Source: Armatimonadetes bacterium UBA1398
GTDB taxonomy: Bacteria > Armatimonadota > Zipacnadia > UBA1398
DNA length: 7,137 nt
Direction of reading: 5' to 3'
Assembly: GCA_002305165.1 (NCBI GenBank)
Contig: DBQI01000020.1
Span: forward strand, 1-7,137
Under the pieces are notes generated by a model that saw only the letters and a program-made list of their open reading frames with translations, was not told where the DNA came from and searched no databases. This document shows positions 4,637-7,137 of this stretch, piece by piece; within the stretch, counting starts at the first letter, position 1, and every line of letters starts with the position of its first letter. The position numbers and the translations under genes are program-made.

Positions 4637-6442
4637 TTGGCCTTATCGCCCCACGAACTGCTCCGCGTGCTCAAGCCCGCTCGGTATGTGGGCGGTGAGT
4701 TAGGTTCGGTGAAGAAGGACCACCGCGAGGTGTCGCTCACCTTCGCCCTGGCCTTCCCTGATGTGTACGAGATAGCCATGAGCCACCTGGGTTGCCAGAT
4801 CCTCTACGCGGTCCTCAACAGCAGGGACGACATCGCGTGTGAGCGTGTTCACGCCCCGTGGCCCGACTATGCGGCGCTGCTCGAGGAGAAGGGTCTGCCA
4901 CTCCACTCCCTGGAGTCGGGCACGCCTGTCGGCGACTTCGATGTGCTCGGGTTCAGCCTGCAGGTCGAGGCGTCCTATACCACGGTGCTCTGGATGCTGC
5001 GCCTGGCCGGGCTGCCCCTGCGCTCCTCCGAACGAGTCTCGGGTCCCATCGTCATCGCGGGCGGACCGTGCTGCGTCAACCCCGAGCCTATGGCGCCCTT
5101 CATCGATGCCTTCGTCATTGGCGATGGCGAGGAGGTCGTGCTCGAACTGGCCGATCGCCTTATCGCCAGCCGAGGTGAGGCTTCATGCGACAGGATCCGT
5201 TCACTCGCGGCAATACAAGGCGTGTACGTGCCCGCCCTCTATGATGTGGCCGCCGCGCCTGGCGGGTGGTCGTACGTGACTGGGGCACGCGAGGCGGCTC
5301 CGTGGCCCGTGAGGCGCCGCCTGGTGCGCGATCTCGACGCGGCGCCATACCCGCTCGAACCGATAGTGCCCCACATCGAGGCTATCCACGACCGCGCGAC
5401 CCTCGAGATCGCCCGCGGGTGCACTCGCGGCTGCCGTTTCTGTCAGGCGGGGATGATCGACCGGCCGGTGCGGAACCGGTCGGTCGGGGCTCTACAGGGC
5501 CAGGCCAGCGCGATTCTGAGCTTCACGGGTCACGAGGAGCTGGGGTTGCTGTCCCTTAGCGCGGCCGACCACCCCGAGATCGGGCCGCTGTGCGACCTCC
5601 TCGTCGAGGCCCACGCCGCCCGGGGCATAGACCTCTCCCTGCCCTCGACGCGTGTCGACTCTCTGTCCGTGGGCCTCGCCGATCGGGTCGCTCAGGTCCG
5701 GAAGTCAGGGATCACTCTGGCGCCGGAGGCGGGCACCCAGCGGCTTCGGGACGTCATCAACAAGCAGGTCACGGATGAGGACATCATGGCTGCCGCCAGC
5801 GCGGCCTTCGACGCTGGCTTCAGCCTCATCAAGCTCTACTTCATGATCGGTCTTCCCTCCGAGACCGATGAGGACGCGGAGGGCGTCGTCCGGATCATCC
5901 GGCGGATCGTCGGCCTGGCCACGAGCCGCGGGATCAAGCGAGGCACCGTCGTGACGGCGTCCCTGGCGGCCTTCATCCCCAAACCCCACACGCCCTTCCA
6001 ATGGTCGGCCCAGGCCGATGGAGAGACCCTCGAACGCCGCCGCCGCATCGTCACCGATGCCCTTCGGAAGGAGCGGCGCGCCGATGTGAGCTGGTCTGAC
6101 CCCGCCACGGCCCAGCTTGAGTGTCTGCTTGCCCGCGGGGGGCGCGAGCTGGCGCCGGCGATCGAGGCAGCCTTTCGTGCCGGCGCGAAGCTCGATGGAT
6201 GGGATGAGTTCGCCGATACCGATCGGTGGATACACGCACTAGCCTCCGCCGGAGTACCGCCGGTGGAACGGACCGGCGGTCTCCCCGAGAACGGACCCCT
6301 CCCGTGGGATCACATCCACGCCGGTGTGGACCGAGCCTTCCTCCTCCGGGAGGCCGAGCGCGCTCGATCCGGCGAGCTCACGCCGGACTGCGGGGGGGTG
6401 AGGTGCTATGGGTGCGGAGCCGGATGCCAGGTGGCTGGTTGA
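4637..6442 (+). CDS. TIGR03960-type radical SAM protein of unknown function
   Basis: A 601-residue protein. The N-terminal part (KPARYVGGELGSV 13-25, FPDVYEIAMSHLGCQILY 40-57, IVIAGGPCCVNPEP 138-151, FVIGDGEEVV 159-168) has a B12-binding-like Rossmann architecture, but the canonical DxHxxG is not intact. The radical SAM core starts at EIARGCTRGCRFCQAG (257-272), with C262, C266 and C269 as CxxxCxxC for the [4Fe-4S] cluster, and continues through LAPEAGTQRLRDVINK (361-376) and IKLYFMIGLPSETDED (398-413). The C-terminus has a second cysteine group, C585, C590, C593 and C597, able to bind metal or a second cluster. The TTG start is the only usual start between the in-frame stop at 4619 and the conserved N-terminus; AAGGAG (4620-4625) is 11 nt upstream, a long spacing. 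The substrate is unknown. Related genes elsewhere neighbour or fuse with DUF2344, often near ribonuclease G and L21/L27 genes, hinting at an RNA or ribosome link. Confidence 0.93.
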   Translation: MALSPHELLRVLKPARYVGGELGSVKKDHREVSLTFALAFPDVYEIAMSHLGCQILYAVLNSRDDIACERVHAPWPDYAALLEEKGLPLHSLESGTPVGDFDVLGFSLQVEASYTTVLWMLRLAGLPLRSSERVSGPIVIAGGPCCVNPEPMAPFIDAFVIGDGEEVVLELADRLIASRGEASCDRIRSLAAIQGVYVPALYDVAAAPGGWSYVTGAREAAPWPVRRRLVRDLDAAPYPLEPIVPHIEAIHDRATLEIARGCTRGCRFCQAGMIDRPVRNRSVGALQGQASAILSFTGHEELGLLSLSAADHPEIGPLCDLLVEAHAARGIDLSLPSTRVDSLSVGLADRVAQVRKSGITLAPEAGTQRLRDVINKQVTDEDIMAAASAAFDAGFSLIKLYFMIGLPSETDEDAEGVVRIIRRIVGLATSRGIKRGTVVTASLAAFIPKPHTPFQWSAQADGETLERRRRIVTDALRKERRADVSWSDPATAQLECLLARGGRELAPAIEAAFRAGAKLDGWDEFADTDRWIHALASAGVPPVERTGGLPENGPLPWDHIHAGVDRAFLLREAERARSGELTPDCGGVRCYGCGAGCQVAG

Positions 6443-7088
6443 GATCGTCTACCGGAAACACGGTCCAGCCATGTTTCTGGGCCACCTGGACGTGATGCGG
6501 GCCTTTGAGCGCGGAGTTCGGCGCGCGGGGCTGCCCATAGTCCATACCGAGGGCTTCAACCCACGCCCAAGGATAGTCTTCGCGTCGCCGATCGGTGTCG
6601 GCGCGTCCGGTGATGCCGAGCTGGTCTGCCTTTGCCTCGACCGCTTTGCCGCTCCCGTGGACGTGCTGAGGTCCCTGCTGCCGCGGATGCAGCCGGGGAT
6701 CGATCTTCGCGAGGCCCATGCCCTCGAAGGCCGAAAGCCCCCACCGTACCATCTGATTCCGTGGGCGGATTGGGAGGTGTCCCTGCCACCAGGCACGGCC
6801 AGCCGCAGCGAGCTGACCGAGCGCTGCGTGACGTTGCTCGCCCAGCCCGAGGTCCTCGTAGAGCGCGAACGCAAGGGCAAGCAAAGGCAGCTCGACGCTC
6901 GGCCGTCCATTCTGACACTCGAGGCCACCGGGGACGATGCTCTCGCCATGCGCCTCGATATGGGCGCCGGGCCCTCGGTGAAGCCGGTCGAGGTGGTTGG
7001 CGCACTAGGGCTGCCCACAGGCAGCCCCACGCAGCCGTACCCCCTCAGCCATCGCCTTCGATTGGGGCCACTGCCGGAGTTGGTCTGA
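6408..7088 (+). CDS. TIGR03936 / DUF2344 radical SAM-linked protein
   Basis: This 226-residue protein shows the N-terminal signature of DUF2344: YRKHGPAMFLGHLDVMRAFE (15-34), VRRAGLPIVHTEGFNPRPRI (37-56), SPIGVGASGDAEL (60-72), and later ERKGKQRQLDARPSI (154-168). The family partners with, or is fused to, the TIGR03960 radical SAM protein, and its function is not established. Its ATG lies 35 nt inside the upstream gene with GGTGAGG (6397-6403) just before it, so the two proteins are probably made from one mRNA with coupled translation. No catalytic residues are obvious; the abundance of conserved basic and aromatic residues in the first 60 positions could suit nucleic-acid or protein binding, which is speculation. 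The length looks complete, ending in TGA at 7086-7088. Confidence 0.93.
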   Translation: MGAEPDARWLVEIVYRKHGPAMFLGHLDVMRAFERGVRRAGLPIVHTEGFNPRPRIVFASPIGVGASGDAELVCLCLDRFAAPVDVLRSLLPRMQPGIDLREAHALEGRKPPPYHLIPWADWEVSLPPGTASRSELTERCVTLLAQPEVLVERERKGKQRQLDARPSILTLEATGDDALAMRLDMGAGPSVKPVEVVGALGLPTGSPTQPYPLSHRLRLGPLPELV

Positions 7089-7137
7089 GCCGAGCTGGCG
7101 ACTAGCCCGCCTCATTCATGAGAGTGTTTAGAGGTTG

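Noticed and set aside
7111..7122. Short hairpin CTCATTCATGAG after the DUF2344 gene as a terminator
   Set aside because: Only a 4-bp stem with no T-tract; not enough to call termination. The 49-nt tail 7089-7137 holds nothing else I can support.
1..7137. CRISPR arrays, insertion sequences, tRNA genes or phage attachment sites
   Set aside because: No regularly spaced repeats, terminal inverted repeats, transposase motifs or tRNA cloverleaf sequence were seen.

Overview
The window is GC-rich bacterial chromosome with densely packed genes. The N-terminus of the first protein (GFTLIELLVVIAIIAILAAI, then FPVFAKAREKAR and SCLSNLRQIG) is the style of DUF1559 / H-X9-DG pseudopilins that are very abundant in Armatimonadota and Planctomycetota. 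The FPVFAxAREKAR wording is most familiar from Armatimonadota. The TIGR03960/TIGR03936 radical SAM pair and the frequent GTG/TTG starts fit that placement, but no rRNA or other phylogenetic marker is present, so it is an inference.

Region 1 (about 39-3096, + strand) is a thiamine salvage transcription unit. A likely promoter with an extended -10 is followed by a clear TPP (THI-box) riboswitch and then by a strong Rho-independent terminator, which suggests thiamine diphosphate represses by premature termination. Three genes follow the terminator: a DUF1559 pseudopilin-like protein (276-986), thiamine pyrophosphokinase (983-1660, overlapping the previous stop codon as ATGA), and an SSS-family sodium:solute symporter (1675-3096, 14 nt downstream). 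The simple reading is that the symporter imports thiamine and the kinase converts it to TPP, which feeds back on the riboswitch. The unexpected member is the pseudopilin-like gene, which is first in the operon and translationally coupled to the kinase.

Region 2 (3066-4508, - strand) is a secreted TIM-barrel glycoside-hydrolase-like protein with a C-terminal DUF4038/collagenase-type beta domain. It is convergent with the symporter, and the two coding 3' ends overlap by 31 nt. Its start faces region 3 across a 128-nt divergent intergenic region holding a weak promoter and a 6-6-6 inverted repeat.

Region 3 (4637-7088, + strand) is a two-gene unit: a TIGR03960-type radical SAM protein with a CxxxCxxC site, a degenerate B12-binding-like N-terminal region and a C-terminal cysteine cluster, and the TIGR03936/DUF2344 'radical SAM-linked' protein, overlapping by 35 nt. 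To my knowledge the biochemical role of this pair is not established. The last 49 nt after 7088 hold no gene I can support.

The best candidates for something undescribed are the pseudopilin-like gene under TPP-riboswitch control with an SSS transporter, and the uncharacterised radical SAM pair.
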